Shown: positions 43,344-53,074 of the stretch, in pieces
Numbering within the stretch: position 1 is the first letter of the stretch
Layout of the letters: each line of letters opens with the position of its first letter
From: Methylobacter sp.
GTDB taxonomy: Bacteria; Pseudomonadota; Gammaproteobacteria; Methylococcales; Methylomonadaceae
Direction of reading: 5' to 3'
DNA length: 64,000 nucleotides
Assembly: GCA_024636505.1 (NCBI GenBank)
Contig: JAGXGY010000023.1
Location: forward strand, 1 to 64,000
Translations under genes and position numbers: made by a program
Notes under the pieces: model-generated
Databases searched by the model: none
What the model saw: only the letters and a program-made list of their open reading frames with translations
Told to the model about the DNA's origin: nothing

Positions 43344-44006
43344 CTATTTTAACCATTTGTTTTTTATGGTAAAAAATGGAGTTATGCCGCCTATCAATAT
43401 GCAAATAATCAATGCTGACCAAGCGGTTTGGTTCCAATCGACCGGATAAATGTCGGCCTTGACCGGCTTGCTGATGCCGGGAATGCTGGGCAAATCGCCA
43501 TCGCCGCCATCGACTTTCAATTGCGCTTTCATGCCTTTTTCCATGTGCTGTGCCAGTTCGCAATGCACCAGGTAGGTTTTTTTCTGGCTGGGCACAATCA
43601 GCGAAGCTTTCAATTCGCCCTGGCCGTAAAGCTCCAGATGAAACATGCCCTGCGGATAGATATAACCGGGTAGGCCGTGAATCATCAATTGGTGGCGGAT
43701 CTGGTCGTCATTGATAAAGGTGATATTGATCCGGGAGCAGGGCGCAACATCCCATTCCTGAGTGTCGAAGGCAAACATTTTTCCGGGGAATTTCAGTGCG
43801 TGTTTGTGACCGGCGCGGATAGTGATGTTGACGTCGCCGGACACTTTCGGGCAATCTTTAGGCAGATTATCGCTGTTGGCGTTCATGATCATACCTTTTT
43901 CGTCCATCATCATGCTGCCGTGATGCATCATGGCCATGGTGTCGTCGGCTGTTGCCACGTAACTGTGCAAGCCCAGTAGGATTAACAGTGTGCTTAAACC
44001 TTTCAT
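43344..44006 (-). CDS. membrane-anchored cupredoxin-like copper protein
   Basis: 220 residues: a signal peptide, a Met/His-rich segment after it (DTMAMMHHGSMMMDEKGMIM), a single cupredoxin domain, and a C-terminal membrane helix (WSALIICILIGGITPFF). Type 1 copper ligands: HQLMIHG (His) and VHCELAQHMEKGM (Cys-x4-His-x3-Met). It probably carries electrons or copper in the periplasm. Its start overlaps the stop of the multicopper oxidase gene, so the two form a coupled pair and presumably a complex. Confidence 0.82.
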   Translation of the reverse strand: MKGLSTLLILLGLHSYVATADDTMAMMHHGSMMMDEKGMIMNANSDNLPKDCPKVSGDVNITIRAGHKHALKFPGKMFAFDTQEWDVAPCSRINITFINDDQIRHQLMIHGLPGYIYPQGMFHLELYGQGELKASLIVPSQKKTYLVHCELAQHMEKGMKAQLKVDGGDGDLPSIPGISKPVKADIYPVDWNQTAWSALIICILIGGITPFFTIKNKWLK

Positions 44007-45667
44007 TGCTTTTGTTTCCGTTGGTAAACCAGCACCACAAAAACAGACAGTCCTATGGCCAAGCCGGCCGCTAGGCCGAATACGATGATGCTGACATAAT
44101 CGGGCGCAATCAATCCGGCTTCGCCAAGCAGCGGCGCGACATCGCCTGTACCCCAGACTGCTTGTTTTTTGGCGTAGTAATCTTTGTTAAATACCTGGTC
44201 GAGCAAGGTACCATGCATTTTCGGCATACCTTGCTTATCGATTAACGGCTTGTAGGCAAGAATGGCCATGTTGCCGCCGGGTTCCATGCCGTCGGTGGTA
44301 GTGCCGGTGGGGACGTGGTCATGGAACATCCACAGGCCGGGGCCGTAGCTGTTTAAGCCGTTGTTTTCGGTGCGCAAACGCAGGTTAAGCCGTTGCGCCG
44401 GTGCAATGTCGAACACGTCGCGCGTTACTTGTGACGCTGCCGGTAGCTCAACGCCGTCGAAAGCGGTGATGGTGGCTTTATGTCCGTGGATGTGCAGCGC
44501 GACCGGAGAGCGCTGGGTATTGGCGATATGCAGTTTGATGTCTTCGTTGTCATCGGCGACGATGACGCTGTCCCTGAGCGTGTAAGGGAAGGAATGACCG
44601 TTCAGTAAAAAATAGTTTTCAAACGATTCGTTCATGTTGTAGTCCCGGTTCATGTGCTGTGCGATCAGTCTGGGGTCGTTGGCATTTTGGATGATATGCG
44701 CCAGTTGTTTATCGACCGACTGATAATGCAAATCGTATTCCCGGCTGTAGGATTCTTTCACCGCAACGGCGGGGTGGCGGACTTGCCCGGCGCCGATATT
44801 AAAACTCTGCATCCAGTTATTGGGCCGGTTTTCTTCGACAATAATCATGCCGCTCAAGCCCATCATGGTGTGCTGGGCGGTTTGTACGTGGCAATGGTAA
44901 AGCATGGTGCCGGCATGACGGGGCTGGATTTCATACGTGTGGCTTTTGCCGGGGAATACCGGGTGTTCTTCCATGCCGTCATTATCGTCACCTGCGGCGG
45001 TTTTCCAGGGATGGTCGATGCCATGTAGATGGATGGTATGCGGCAGATAATGGGTGTTTTCCAGGGTGATGTAAACCTTGTCGCCCTGTTCGACACGAAT
45101 TACCGGCGATGGCGCACGCAACAGCGGATTGGCTACAACTGAATTGAAATTTTTAACCGCCATGCCGTTGCCCTTGGGCGCGAACACCCAAAGTCCCGGC
45201 TGAATGCCGGGGGCGATGTCAAAGGTGTTAATCAGAAAATCGCCGTCGGGACTGGCGCCGTTAAGTTCGACGACTTCAAGCTTGATGCGGATGATGTCGG
45301 GATCGCCGTCGCCATCGAGGTCGTCGGTTTTGGTCAGGGCATCCTGGGCGATATGCGTTTGCATCAGCGTCTGCATCGATACGTTGTTGGCACCTTTGAC
45401 CGCGAGGGCAATGTCGTAAGGATTGTCCGGCTCGCAGGACAGCGCTTCGTTGATACTGACGCCATCGACAACTTGCGCCGACCGCCATTCGGGATGCTCG
45501 TTAGAGCAAGGCTTTTCTACCGCGACAGTTTCTCCCGAATGGTTAAAAACGGTCTCAGGTGGCGTAATACCGGCTTTTTGTAACGGAGTTGGTACAAAAT
45601 AAACGGTAACCGCGATGAATACCGCGATAAGCAGAATGGCTAAAAGAAGAAAGAAACTTTTGGGCAT
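44003..45667 (-). CDS. membrane-anchored multicopper oxidase
   Basis: 554 residues with membrane helices at both ends (FFLLLAILLIAVFIAVTVYF; YVSIIVFGLAAGLAIGLSVF). Copper motifs: HTIHLHGIDHPW, MLYHCHVQTAQHTMMG (type 1 Cys with flanking His and Met), ALHIHGHKA, LWMFHDHVP. The two-domain arrangement recalls copper nitrite reductases and two-domain oxidases, but the Met-rich and trinuclear assignment cannot be settled by eye. ATG 45667 is preferred over TTG 45676. Copper-linked enzymes are of special weight in methanotrophs, where copper controls methane oxidation. Confidence 0.85.
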   Translation of the reverse strand: MPKSFFLLLAILLIAVFIAVTVYFVPTPLQKAGITPPETVFNHSGETVAVEKPCSNEHPEWRSAQVVDGVSINEALSCEPDNPYDIALAVKGANNVSMQTLMQTHIAQDALTKTDDLDGDGDPDIIRIKLEVVELNGASPDGDFLINTFDIAPGIQPGLWVFAPKGNGMAVKNFNSVVANPLLRAPSPVIRVEQGDKVYITLENTHYLPHTIHLHGIDHPWKTAAGDDNDGMEEHPVFPGKSHTYEIQPRHAGTMLYHCHVQTAQHTMMGLSGMIIVEENRPNNWMQSFNIGAGQVRHPAVAVKESYSREYDLHYQSVDKQLAHIIQNANDPRLIAQHMNRDYNMNESFENYFLLNGHSFPYTLRDSVIVADDNEDIKLHIANTQRSPVALHIHGHKATITAFDGVELPAASQVTRDVFDIAPAQRLNLRLRTENNGLNSYGPGLWMFHDHVPTGTTTDGMEPGGNMAILAYKPLIDKQGMPKMHGTLLDQVFNKDYYAKKQAVWGTGDVAPLLGEAGLIAPDYVSIIVFGLAAGLAIGLSVFVVLVYQRKQKQ

Positions 45668-45785
45668 AAACGACAAAAAAATTGCTACAAAGTACCGCTA
45701 TTGTAAAGGCCTGTCAGGTTAAAACCTAGGCGCATTTTTAAATGCGGAAAATCGATAAGATGTCGAAGCGATAGGTTTTGCAAAC

Positions 45786-45810
45786 ACAGTGTTATTTTAA
45801 ATAACACTGT
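45786..45810. promoter_or_regulatory. perfect dyad between copper genes and CheZ-like gene
   Basis: ACAGTGTTATTT-T-AAATAACACTGT, 12-base arms, in the divergent gap. It is AT-rich with no T run, more like an operator than a terminator. TATAAT at 45827-45832 could be the -10 box of the rightward gene. The cognate regulator is unknown. Confidence 0.5.
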
Positions 45811-45929
45811 CGCGCATTATACTTGTTATAATCTTATGAGGTTTTATGTTCATCAAGTGGATTCTTAATTAGAAGAACAGCCCGCTTTTTCAGTCTTTAT
45901 TCGTACAAATGTTTACTTGGTATTAATGC

Positions 45930-46490
45930 ATGTCTACTTCGAACCCGTATAATTCTAATTCGAACTCGTATAACCCTGATCTTGATTGGACCCAGGTAAG
46001 AGAAACATCAAAAATGCTCATCTTATCGGCTATTCAAGTAGAAGATATGATGGTTGCAGCTGATTTATCAGTCAATACGCTGACCGAATCGTTCACCTCT
46101 ATTGTTGAACATATGCAGTCTATTAATGAACATCTGCTCTTGCTTGATTCTTGCGATATAAGGGATGAAGCCTTGGTATGCTGTGCGGAAACAACCGATA
46201 AGATTCAGGCCTCCATTGTCGCTTTCCAGTTTTATGATCGGATGCAGCAATGCTTGCAGCATGTCACTTCAAATCTAAAAGGATTGTCCGAACTGGTAGA
46301 AAGCCCTAAGCGCCTTTATAATCCGGCCGAATGGCGACAATTTCAGCATGAAATCCGTTCCCGTTACACAATGGAATCAGAAAAACTGATGTTCGATGCC
46401 ATTGTAGAAGGTAAGTCGATAGATGATGCGCTTTCGATAAAAAATGCCCATCAGGAAGAAGATCAGTCCGATAATATAGAGCTTTTCTAA
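45930..46490 (+). CDS. CheZ-like motif protein
   Basis: 186 residues, mostly helical. The central helix IVAFQFYDRMQQCLQHVTSN holds a QFxDRxxQ pattern, close to the Asp-x3-Gln active motif of the CheZ phosphatase and related proteins that dephosphorylate response regulators. The N-terminus is Asn/Ser rich (STSNPYNSNSNSYNP) and the end is acidic. No chemotaxis genes lie nearby. It is followed after 7 bases by a TPR lipoprotein. Named by motif only. Confidence 0.55.
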   Translation: MSTSNPYNSNSNSYNPDLDWTQVRETSKMLILSAIQVEDMMVAADLSVNTLTESFTSIVEHMQSINEHLLLLDSCDIRDEALVCCAETTDKIQASIVAFQFYDRMQQCLQHVTSNLKGLSELVESPKRLYNPAEWRQFQHEIRSRYTMESEKLMFDAIVEGKSIDDALSIKNAHQEEDQSDNIELF

Positions 46491-46497
46491 AAGATTC

Positions 46498-47139
46498 ATG
46501 TCACTTAAACGCATCGTTATCATTTGTACATTATCCTCTTTTCTTGCCGGTTGCGCTGGATTATACGGTTCTCAGCCACCTGCTCCTGTGTATGGCGGCC
46601 AATCCAAGAGTCAAAAGCCTCCCGTCAGTGTACCCAAAAAACCCACAGTGCATAAACCGGTTGTTAAAACACAACCGCTTAAAGACTTTTCGTTAATAAA
46701 GCCGGAACCCTTGTCATCTTCAGATCCGGTTACGTTAGAAGATATGGAGTCCTCAGCGCCGCCGCCACCGTCTCCTTCAGAATTAACGCCGTTTTACCCG
46801 ATAGAGGCCACAGTCCGGTTATCGCCGGTAGTAAGCGCTTTAGTTTCAGCAGCCAATCAAAATACCCATGCCGGTGATCTTGATTCGGCGGCTACCTCGA
46901 TAGAAAGAGCGATCAGGATTGAACCAAGAAATGCGACTTTGTTTTATAAGTTGGCGTTATTAAGGCTAAAACAATCAAAGCCCCGTTTGGCAGAAGATCT
47001 GGCAAAAAAATCGGCATCATTGACGGCGACCGATAATACCTTAAAAAAACACTGTTGGTTATTGATAGCTCATGCCCGAGAAATACAACAGGATTTTTCC
47101 GGAGCAAGGGCGGCACGTGCAAAGGCTAATAGTTTTTAA
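46498..47139 (+). CDS. TPR-repeat lipoprotein
   Basis: 213 residues. Lipobox SSFLAGCAG with Cys near residue 19, then a proline-rich spacer (PPAPVYGG, SAPPPPSPSELTPFYP) and two TPR repeats (HAGDLDSAATSIERAIRIEP, NATLFYKLALLRLKQSKPRL). Such lipoproteins act as scaffolds in the outer membrane. It is next to and probably co-transcribed with the CheZ-like gene. Function unknown. Confidence 0.75.
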   Translation: MSLKRIVIICTLSSFLAGCAGLYGSQPPAPVYGGQSKSQKPPVSVPKKPTVHKPVVKTQPLKDFSLIKPEPLSSSDPVTLEDMESSAPPPPSPSELTPFYPIEATVRLSPVVSALVSAANQNTHAGDLDSAATSIERAIRIEPRNATLFYKLALLRLKQSKPRLAEDLAKKSASLTATDNTLKKHCWLLIAHAREIQQDFSGARAARAKANSF

Positions 47140-47251
47140 ATAGGGTAATGCTCGGTCATTAATCAATCTTCCTTATTGCTAATCCCAAAGCAGGCGCATT
47201 CATGTGCCTGCTTTGGGAATTTGCGTTGCATTTTTAATCTACAATGCAATC

Positions 47252-49858
47252 CTATGCGTCATCGTCAGTCTTTTGCCGATAACTTTCCATTTTATCAAAG
47301 TTCAAATAACGATAGGTATCGTCAGCGGTTTCGTTAATCTGACTGGCATAGTGCATATACTGGTCAAAAGTCGGAATCTTGCCCAAAATCGAACACACCG
47401 CCGCCAGTTCCGCCGACGACAAATACACATTCGCGCCATCGCCCAAACGGTTGGGGAAGTTGCGTGTTGAAGTCGACACCACGGTAGCGTTTTCGGCGAC
47501 CCGCGCTTGATTGCCCATGCACAACGAACAGCCCGGCATTTCGGTGCGCGCTCCTGATTTACCGAAAGTGCTGTAATAGCCTTCTTCAGTCAATTGGGTC
47601 TGATCCATTTTGGTGGGCGGTGCTACCCATAACTGGGTCGGCAATTTACCGGGGTGTTTTTCCAGTAATTTACCGGCGGCACGGAAATGGCCGATATTGG
47701 TCATGCACGAACCCAAAAACACTTCGTCGATTTTGGTTCCGGCGACAGCGGACAGGGTTTTTACGTCATCCGGGTCGTTGGGGCAGGCCAGCAGCGGTTC
47801 CTTGATGTCACTCATATCGATGTCGATGACTTCAAAGTATTCGGCATCGGCGTCAGCTTCCAGCAATACCGGATTAGCCAGCCATGCTTCCATGGCTTTT
47901 ATCCGGCGCTCAATAGTGCGCACATCGCCGTAACCCTCGCTTATCATCCATTTCAGCAGAGTGATGTTCGAGTTCAGATACTCTCGGATCGGCGCTTCAT
48001 TCAAACGTACCGTGCAACCGCCTGCGGAACGTTCGGCCGAGGCGTCGGACAATTCAAAAGCCTGCTCCACTTTTAAATCCGGCAAACCTTCGATTTCCAG
48101 AATGCGCCCGGAAAATACGTTCTTTTTGCCTTTCTTTTCAACGGTCAGCAAGCCGCGTTGTATCGCTGCGTAAGGAATGGCATTGACCAGATCGCGCAGG
48201 GTGATGCCGGGCTGCATTTTGCCTTTAAATCTAACTAAAACCGATTCCGGCATATCCAGCGGCATCACCCCGGTGGCGGCGGCAAATGCAACCAGACCGG
48301 AACCGGCCGGAAAGGAAATGCCGATAGGGAAACGGGTATGCGAATCGCCGCCGGTGCCGACGGTATCCGGCAACAGCATCCGGTTTAGCCAGGAGTGAAT
48401 AATGCCGTCGCCGGGGCGTAGCGATACGCCGCCGCGATTCATAATGAAATCCGGCAAGGTGTGCTGCATGGTAACGTCAATCGGCTTCGGGTAGGCCGCC
48501 GTGTGGCAGAACGACTGCAACACCAAATCGGCGGAAAAACCCAGGCAAGCCAAGTCTTTCAGCTCGTCGCGGGTCATAGGTCCAGTGGTGTCCTGAGAGC
48601 CCACGGTGGTCATGTGCGGTTCGCAATAGGTATTGGGACGGATGCCGATAACGCCGCAGGCTTGACCGACTATTTTTTGCGCCAGGGTAAAGCCTTTGTT
48701 ACTGTCTTCGGCTGCAACCGGACGGTTAAAAACCGTGGAGGCGGGCAAGCCCAGTACTTTACGCGCGCGGTCTGTCAAGCCCCGGCCAATGATTAACGGG
48801 ATACGGCCGCCGGCGCGCACTTCGTCTAAAATCACCTCGGTTTTCAGTTCGAACTTGCAGATCAGTTCGCCGGTAGTGTGATTTTTAACTTCACCTTGGT
48901 AGGGATAAATGTCGATTACATCGCCCATCGCCATTTGCGTTACGTCGCATTCAAAGGGCAGGGCGCCGGAATCTTCCATGGTATTAAAGAAAATCGGCGC
49001 GATTTTGCCGCCGATACAAACCCCGCCTTCGCGCTTGTTGGGGATGTACGGAATGTCATTACCCATGAACCACAATACCGAATTGGTCGCCGACTTGCGC
49101 GATGAACCGGTACCGACCACGTCGCCGACATAAGCCACCGGAAAACCTTTTTGCTTGAGTTGGTTAATTTGCTGTTCGGCGTTGCTGATGCCCTCGCGCG
49201 GCATTTTCAGCATTGCCTTGGCATGTAACGGAATATCAGGTCGCGACCAGGCATCGGGAGCCGGTGATAAATCATCGGTATTGGTTTCGCCGGTTACCTT
49301 GAACACGGTCACCGTCAGTTTTTCAGGCACTTTGGGTTTGCTGGTGAACCATTGCGCTTCCGCCCAGGAGTTAAGTACCTGTTTGGCGAACGGGTTTCCT
49401 GCATCGGCTTTTTCCTGCACGTCGTGGAAAGCATCGAAAATCAGCAGCGTATGGGACAGCGCCTTGGCGGCAATCGGCGCCAGCGCTTCGTTATCCAGCA
49501 AGTCGATTAACGGCGCAATGTTGTAACCGCCCAGCATCGTGCCCAAGAGTTCGGTGGCGCGTTCGGCATTCAGGATTGGCGAACTGACTTCGCCTTTGGC
49601 GACGGCAGCCAAAAATCCCGCTTTAACATAAGCGGCCTCGTCAACACCGGCAGGGACGCGGTTGGCCAGCAGGTCGAGGATGAATTCTTGTTCGGCAACT
49701 GCTCCCTGCGTTGCTTTACCTCCTGCATCATACAAGTCTCTAGCAGGCGGTTGTTTAATCAGCTCGACTAAAGAGGCGACTTGTTCAGCATCCAGCGGCT
49801 TGGGCACGATGCCGTCGGCTGCGCGTTCTGCTACGTGTTTACGGTATTGTTTTAGCAT
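47252..49858 (-). CDS. acnB: aconitate hydratase B
   Basis: 868 residues, the usual AcnB length: N-terminal HEAT-like domain, a swivel domain with [20 protein letters not shown], and the catalytic [4Fe-4S] part ([40 protein letters not shown], '[13 protein letters not shown]' with two cluster cysteines). It converts citrate to isocitrate. It is followed on the same side by an isocitrate dehydrogenase gene upstream at 50007, forming a citric-acid-cycle group. AAGGAACTCCTT precedes the ATG. Confidence 0.97.
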   Translation of the reverse strand: MLKQYRKHVAERAADGIVPKPLDAEQVASLVELIKQPPARDLYDAGGKATQGAVAEQEFILDLLANRVPAGVDEAAYVKAGFLAAVAKGEVSSPILNAERATELLGTMLGGYNIAPLIDLLDNEALAPIAAKALSHTLLIFDAFHDVQEKADAGNPFAKQVLNSWAEAQWFTSKPKVPEKLTVTVFKVTGETNTDDLSPAPDAWSRPDIPLHAKAMLKMPREGISNAEQQINQLKQKGFPVAYVGDVVGTGSSRKSATNSVLWFMGNDIPYIPNKREGGVCIGGKIAPIFFNTMEDSGALPFECDVTQMAMGDVIDIYPYQGEVKNHTTGELICKFELKTEVILDEVRAGGRIPLIIGRGLTDRARKVLGLPASTVFNRPVAAEDSNKGFTLAQKIVGQACGVIGIRPNTYCEPHMTTVGSQDTTGPMTRDELKDLACLGFSADLVLQSFCHTAAYPKPIDVTMQHTLPDFIMNRGGVSLRPGDGIIHSWLNRMLLPDTVGTGGDSHTRFPIGISFPAGSGLVAFAAATGVMPLDMPESVLVRFKGKMQPGITLRDLVNAIPYAAIQRGLLTVEKKGKKNVFSGRILEIEGLPDLKVEQAFELSDASAERSAGGCTVRLNEAPIREYLNSNITLLKWMISEGYGDVRTIERRIKAMEAWLANPVLLEADADAEYFEVIDIDMSDIKEPLLACPNDPDDVKTLSAVAGTKIDEVFLGSCMTNIGHFRAAGKLLEKHPGKLPTQLWVAPPTKMDQTQLTEEGYYSTFGKSGARTEMPGCSLCMGNQARVAENATVVSTSTRNFPNRLGDGANVYLSSAELAAVCSILGKIPTFDQYMHYASQINETADDTYRYLNFDKMESYRQKTDDDA

Positions 49859-49912
49859 AAGGAGTTCCTTGGGAAAAGGTTGGATTAGGATTAGACGACA
49901 CCTAAGAATACG

Positions 49913-49976
49913 CGTTCCAGTCGCGACGTAGGCGTCGCTCCCACGTGGCAGCGACGCCTACGTCGCGACTGGAACG
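49913..49976. repeat. 64-bp near-perfect palindrome, GTGGGAGCGACGCC family
   Basis: The 48-bp core matches 10845-10892 with one change (GTGGCAGC for GTGGGAGC), and arms are longer here (CGTTCCAG / CTGGAACG). It lies between acnB and the NAD-type isocitrate dehydrogenase, both on the minus strand, and would form a hairpin in a shared transcript. Confidence 0.9.
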
Positions 49977-50006
49977 AAAGGCTTTTTTCGTGGACGCTAT
50001 CTTTTA

Positions 50007-51020
50007 CTATTTCATCGCCTTAACAATCGCATTACCCATTTCAACCGTTCCGCAGTTCGATTGCGGGTTGAGATCCGGGGTCACAAACTTGCCTTCGTTC
50101 ACCACTTTTTCAACGGCTGTTTTTATTTTAGCAGCGGCTTCATGCTCGCCGAGATGATCCAGCATCATCACGCCGGCCATAATCACGGCAGTAGGATTGG
50201 CCAGGTTTTTTCCGGCGATGTCCGGCGCGCTGCCGTGTACGGCTTCAAACAACGCGGCATCCGCACCGATATTGGCGCCGGGAATCAAGCCCAGTCCGCC
50301 GACCAAACCTGCGGTCAGATCGGACAGGATATCGCCGAACATGTTGGTGCAGACGATCACATCGAATTGCGTCGGATCCATCACCATGTGCATGCAGGCG
50401 GCGTCGATAATTTTTTCGTCATACTGAATATCGGGGTATTTCGGCGCGATTTCACGGGCAACATCCAGAAACAGGCCTTGGGTGTATTTTAAAATATTGG
50501 CTTTATGGCAGACGGTGACTTTTTTACGATTGTTGTCGCGCGCATAGTTAAAGGCGTATTCGATAATCCGTTCCGAACCGGCCCGGGTGACCACGGCCAG
50601 GCTTTCGGCAATATCTTTTTTCGGCGTCAGGTAATGCTCAAGTCCGGCATACAGTCCTTCGGTGTTTTCCCTGACGATGACAATATCGACATTGTCGAAA
50701 CGGGTTAAGACGCCCGGCCAGTTTTTGGCAGGACGCACATTGGCGTATAAATCATATTTCTGCCGCAACGCTACATTGATGCTTCTGAAGCCGTTGCCGC
50801 CAACGCCGGTGGTTAACGGGCCTTTAAAAGCCAGCCGGGTTTTGTCGATGGATGCCATGGTTTCGTCGGGCAATGGGGTGCCGAATTGTTCGAAAGCGGC
50901 TAAACCTGCATAGGCTTCCTCCCATTGGATTTTTACGCCGGACGCGTTAATAATTTTAACAGCCTCATCCATGATTGATGGGCCGATACCATCACCTTTT
51001 ATCAACGTAACTGCGTGCAT
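50007..51020 (-). CDS. NAD-type isocitrate dehydrogenase
   Basis: 337 residues of the short (IDH3/homoisocitrate-like) beta-decarboxylating dehydrogenase type: VTLIKGDGIGPSIMDEAVKI, 'GFRSINVALRQKYDLYANVR' (substrate site), VIVRENTEGLYAG, 'NMFGDILSDLTAGLVGGLGL' and 'EAVHGSAPDIAGKNLANPTA' (the Asp-Ile pattern fits NAD rather than NADP use). It makes 2-oxoglutarate. A second isocitrate dehydrogenase of another type lies divergently, 200 bases away. Confidence 0.9.
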   Translation of the reverse strand: MHAVTLIKGDGIGPSIMDEAVKIINASGVKIQWEEAYAGLAAFEQFGTPLPDETMASIDKTRLAFKGPLTTGVGGNGFRSINVALRQKYDLYANVRPAKNWPGVLTRFDNVDIVIVRENTEGLYAGLEHYLTPKKDIAESLAVVTRAGSERIIEYAFNYARDNNRKKVTVCHKANILKYTQGLFLDVAREIAPKYPDIQYDEKIIDAACMHMVMDPTQFDVIVCTNMFGDILSDLTAGLVGGLGLIPGANIGADAALFEAVHGSAPDIAGKNLANPTAVIMAGVMMLDHLGEHEAAAKIKTAVEKVVNEGKFVTPDLNPQSNCGTVEMGNAIVKAMK

Positions 51021-51220
51021 TCATTTCTCCAAAAGTTAAAAAAACAGACAATTATAGTGCTTTAGGCCGGTCTTTAGCCAGTTGCACCGGTTAAATGCTG
51101 CAAATCGCTGGGCTTTTGTTATGATGCATTCAGTCTATAGAGACGTTGCGGCGCGATGTCGCACTATCTTGTGTGGCATTACTTACCAAGTGGATTCTTA
51201 ATCTAGTATCAGGAGTTATT

Positions 51221-52522
51221 ATGGCTAATCTTATCCCACCCAAAAACGGCAGTGCTATCATCCTAAAAAACGGCAAACTTGTCGTGCCGGATAATCCCAT
51301 TATTCCTTTTATTGAAGGTGACGGTACCGGGCCGGATATTTGGCGTGCCGCCGTTCGCGTTCTGGACGCGGCTGTTGCCAACGCCTATTCCGGGCAAAAA
51401 AAAATTCATTGGATGGAAGTCTACGCAGGAGAAAAAGCCCATCGATTGCTGGATACTTGGCTGCCTGATGAAACCGTCGATGCCTGTAAAAATTATTTGG
51501 TATCGATTAAAGGCCCGCTAACTACGCCGGTAGGCGGCGGTATCAGATCGCTGAACGTGGCTTTGCGTCAGATGCTGGATATGTACGTGTGTTTGCGGCC
51601 GGTAAGATGGTTTAACGGCGTACCGTCGCCGGTCAAAAATCCCGGATCCGTTGATATGGTCATATTTCGGGAAAATACCGAGGACATCTACGCCGGTATC
51701 GAGTTTGAACAAGGCAGCGATGACGTAAAGACTTTTTTAAATCTATTGAAAGAGAATTTTCCCGAGCAATACGCCAAAATCCGTTTTCCGGAAACATCGG
51801 GCATAGGCATAAAGCCAGTGTCGCGAGAGGGTACCGAGCGCCTGATCCGTTCGGCTATTGATTATGCTATTGCCAATAAACGCAAATCGCTGACGATTGT
51901 GCATAAAGGCAATATCATGAAATTTACCGAAGGGGCGTTTCGTCAGTGGGCTTATCAGTTGGCCGAACGCGAATATTCCGAGCATGTCTACACTTGGGGA
52001 CATTGGGAAAAAACCCGCGCCGAGTTTGGCGAAGTTGCAGCAAATAAGGTAAAGGACCAAGCCTTGGCGAAAGGTCTCATTTTAGTTAAAGACAGCATTG
52101 CGGATATTGCCTTGCAGCAAGTGCTGACCCGGCCGGAAGATTTTGACGTGATCGCTACCTTGAATTTGAACGGCGATTATTTATCCGATGCCTTGGCCGC
52201 GCAAGTCGGCGGAATCGGCATTGCTCCCGGCGGCAATATCAACTATCAAACCGGCACCGCTGTTTTTGAAGCCACGCATGGCACAGCACCCAAATACGCT
52301 GATTTGGATAAAGTCAATCCGGGTTCATTAATCTTGTCCGGCGAAATGATGTTGCGCTATATGGGATGGACCAAGGCTGCCGATGCGATCATTGATGCGA
52401 TGGATGCCGCCATTGCCGGTAAACGGGTGACTTATGATTTTGCCCGGCTGATGGAGGGGGCGACACAAGTCAAATGCAGCGAGTTTGCCGATGTATTGAT
52501 TGAAAATTTAAATAAGCAATAA
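51221..52522 (+). CDS. icd: NADP-dependent isocitrate dehydrogenase
   Basis: 433 residues from ATG 51221 behind CAGGAG. E. coli Icd type: [20 protein letters not shown], '[20 protein letters not shown]' with the phosphorylatable Ser, '[14 protein letters not shown]', '[20 protein letters not shown]', '[20 protein letters not shown]' (the Lys-Tyr pattern fits NADP). It would supply 2-oxoglutarate and NADPH. The upstream 16 bases CAAGTGGATTCTTAAT recur before the CheZ-like gene. Confidence 0.95.
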   Translation: MANLIPPKNGSAIILKNGKLVVPDNPIIPFIEGDGTGPDIWRAAVRVLDAAVANAYSGQKKIHWMEVYAGEKAHRLLDTWLPDETVDACKNYLVSIKGPLTTPVGGGIRSLNVALRQMLDMYVCLRPVRWFNGVPSPVKNPGSVDMVIFRENTEDIYAGIEFEQGSDDVKTFLNLLKENFPEQYAKIRFPETSGIGIKPVSREGTERLIRSAIDYAIANKRKSLTIVHKGNIMKFTEGAFRQWAYQLAEREYSEHVYTWGHWEKTRAEFGEVAANKVKDQALAKGLILVKDSIADIALQQVLTRPEDFDVIATLNLNGDYLSDALAAQVGGIGIAPGGNINYQTGTAVFEATHGTAPKYADLDKVNPGSLILSGEMMLRYMGWTKAADAIIDAMDAAIAGKRVTYDFARLMEGATQVKCSEFADVLIENLNKQ

Positions 52523-52639
52523 ATTGTAGCAGCGGTTGCTTAACGCCGAGATAAGCTTAGGTAATGATACCAATAGATGACAGTTGGCTTTAGTCTTATT
52601 ATTGCCAACAGGTCATCAAGCGTATCCGGAGCAGACGTT

Positions 52640-53074
52640 ATGGCAGAAAAAACCAAACGAAAACAAGTCCGCTATGAAAGAAACGACATTGATGCGGTTT
52701 TTAGAAAAACGCCGGTTTTTTTTAACCAGGTGCAGCCGGTTAAGATTATTAATATCAGCAAACAGGGTATTGCCCTCTGCAGCCATCAGGCGTTAAAAAA
52801 AAATCACCACCTTAAAATAATGCTGAGTTTTATCAGGGGTGAAAGTTTTTTTCTTAATGGGCAGGTTGTGCATTCGTTTAATCAGCATAACAATTCCCCG
52901 TATGATGAGTTTATAGAATTATATGCCGGCGCTTTGTCGGTACCTGTTCCGCTGCCTTTTAAATACGGCATCCATTTTGAGAGGAATTACCCGCGATTTA
53001 TGGATTATCTGATTGAATCAGGTTGTAAAAACGGCTTTGAAGTCCAGCGCCGCGATCTCAGTCGGGGGAGGTAA
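52640..53074 (+). CDS. PilZ domain protein
   Basis: 144 residues from ATG 52640 (GGAG upstream). RKQVRYERNDIDAVF near the N-terminus holds a degenerate RxxxR, followed by IINISKQGIALCS, the (D/N)xSxxG motif of PilZ domains that bind c-di-GMP. The second Arg is not clearly placed, so binding is uncertain. The C-terminus (RRDLSRGR and the stop TAA) falls inside an IS605-like repeat that starts near 53061, so the native end may have been changed. Confidence 0.75.
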   Translation: MAEKTKRKQVRYERNDIDAVFRKTPVFFNQVQPVKIINISKQGIALCSHQALKKNHHLKIMLSFIRGESFFLNGQVVHSFNQHNNSPYDEFIELYAGALSVPVPLPFKYGIHFERNYPRFMDYLIESGCKNGFEVQRRDLSRGR

